Made by a program: the position numbers and the translations under genes. A DNA stretch of 6,055 nt, from positions 1 through 6,055 of the forward strand of contig JAGLFC010000105.1 in NCBI GenBank assembly GCA_023144715.1, in the 5' to 3' direction. The DNA comes from Gammaproteobacteria bacterium (lineage in GTDB: Bacteria; Pseudomonadota; Gammaproteobacteria; GRL18). Shown piece by piece: positions 5,113 to 6,055 of the stretch. Every line of letters starts with the position of its first letter. Within the stretch, counting starts at the first letter, position 1. The notes under the pieces were generated by a model, which saw only the letters and a program-made list of their open reading frames with translations, did not search any database and was not told the DNA's origin.

Positions 5113-6055
5113 AACTGAAAACTTAATAATGCACTTGGATCAGGATCAACAATTTTAAGATTAATTTCCTGACTTTGGTTACTTTCTAATCCTTGAGTAA
5201 GATTCATAGAATTATCAGCGTATTCAGTCGGTAAAAATTTTCTACGTGCGACAACATCACCGCTAGTGGTTAAAAATGTGACTTCCAAAATAGGATAACT
5301 TTGGGTGTAAGTCGCTTTATTTTTAAACATTAATTGCATTTCTAAAGTATTATTGATTGGGGCATAACTACGTACATCATGTGTAATAGTGACTATTTTT
5401 TTGGGTCGTTTTATTAAGGGAATAGAACAGCCTGTTATCGCACATACTGGCTTGACAAATGAGCGTATTTGTCTGCTTTGTGATAGTTCAGTACTATTAA
5501 AATGTAAATATTGAGTGATTAATAGTAATAATAGTGCCATTGTACCTGATAGCCAGCCAAAAATAGCCGATGGACGTGTCTCAGATGCATCTGCTTGAGT
5601 TAAAAAAGAAGGGACGACCTCTTCTTTTACTTTATCCTTATCATCAACCATAAAACTGCCAACATCTTCACTACTTGAACTTTCTTCTTCCTCTTCAGAC
5701 ATTTTATTGTTGCGAAAATCATCTTCAATTTGATCTAATTGAGCTAATAAATCTTCACCATCATCTAAATCATCTAAGTCATCTACATCATCTAATGAAT
5801 TATTAAAATCAGGTTCTTCCTGAGTAATTTTATTAAAGTCTTCAAAGAGTTTTGCATCTTCTTCTGATTCTGTCGTTCCTAATTCCTCATCTAAATTTAA
5901 ATCTATATCTGGGTATGTTTCTGAATCTGAGTTTTCCATAAGGCTATTAAGAATTTCCATATCACCAGAATCTTCTCTATTAGATTTATGAGAATTCATA
6001 TTGGTATCAATGACTGGACGAGTAGGTTCATCATCAAAATCATCTTCATCAAAAT
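5100..6055 (-). CDS. DUF3426-family single-pass membrane protein, N-terminus beyond window edge
   Basis: The frame stays open from the TAA at 5100-5102 to the right edge. The ATG at 5997-5999 is internal, because acidic coding sequence continues upstream of it. Residues below count from that Met. Roughly 1-128 are low complexity and very acidic, including DDVDDLDDLDDGEDLL (70-85) and a run of five Glu then four Ser (102-110). One membrane helix follows (about 145-164), then a DUF3426-type domain with two spaced Cys in VCAITGC (185-191), LMFKNKATYTQSYPILEVTF (223-242) and RRKFLPTEYAD (252-262). Family members normally begin with a zinc ribbon, which would lie outside the window. The biochemical function is unknown; the polarity suggests the acidic part is cytoplasmic and the DUF3426 domain periplasmic. 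The gene precedes dusB, as in other gammaproteobacteria. Confidence 0.88.
   Translation of the reverse strand, partial: FDEDDFDDEPTRPVIDTNMNSHKSNREDSGDMEILNSLMENSDSETYPDIDLNLDEELGTTESEEDAKLFEDFNKITQEEPDFNNSLDDVDDLDDLDDGEDLLAQLDQIEDDFRNNKMSEEEEESSSSEDVGSFMVDDKDKVKEEVVPSFLTQADASETRPSAIFGWLSGTMALLLLLITQYLHFNSTELSQSRQIRSFVKPVCAITGCSIPLIKRPKKIVTITHDVRSYAPINNTLEMQLMFKNKATYTQSYPILEVTFLTTSGDVVARRKFLPTEYADNSMNLTQGLESNQSQEINLKIVDPDPSALLSFQFNYL
5761..5796 (-). repeat. Four tandem 9-base units in the acidic region of the DUF3426 gene
   Basis: On the plus strand four adjacent units TCATCTAAA, TCATCTAAG, TCATCTACA and TCATCTAAT share TCATCTA and differ in the last two bases. Read on the minus strand they encode the LDD/VDD repeats of the acidic stretch. 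The unit length is a multiple of three, so copy-number changes would keep the frame. Confidence 0.7.

Noticed and set aside
1..6055. Mobile element, CRISPR, toxin-antitoxin cassette or defence island
   Set aside because: All genes are conserved chromosomal families in a familiar order; no transposase, integrase, terminal repeats or spacer arrays are visible. The YgfX family was once described as a toxin, but no antitoxin partner is present here.

Overview
This 6,055-base window looks like an AT-rich chromosomal stretch from a gammaproteobacterium. The evidence is a clear Fis protein directly downstream of dusB, a ygfZ/ygfX pair in divergent orientation, and a DUF3426 membrane protein upstream of dusB. 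I cannot name the genus. The content is mostly conserved housekeeping. I see no transposase, integrase, phage gene, CRISPR array, tRNA or rRNA, and no clear sign of a new defence or mobile system.

Left part (1-1400): the window opens inside a plus-strand gene for a PCu(A)C-type periplasmic copper chaperone. Its visible end carries the HxM copper-ligand motif and a repetitive, methionine-rich tail. A hairpin follows. Facing it is ygfZ on the minus strand, a folate-binding protein linked to iron-sulfur enzyme maintenance. An 85-base divergent spacer with a 10-base direct repeat separates ygfZ from a small plus-strand inner-membrane gene.

Middle (1401-3604): the small gene is best read as YgfX (CptA family). 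In many gammaproteobacteria ygfX lies beside sdhE, but no sdhE is present here. It converges with purH, with only 24 bases between the stop codons. purH is a complete minus-strand gene for the last two steps of IMP synthesis.

Right part (3605-6055): three more minus-strand genes are read towards purH. In transcription order they are a DUF3426 protein (its N-terminus lies beyond the right edge), dusB (tRNA dihydrouridine synthase) and fis (nucleoid protein). The order DUF3426-dusB-fis-purH is a familiar gammaproteobacterial arrangement. The 144-base dusB-fis gap and the 113-base fis-purH gap each hold a plausible sigma-70 promoter, so the cluster is probably a series of overlapping transcription units. 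The DUF3426-dusB junction carries a perfect 11-bp inverted repeat that could couple translation of the two genes.
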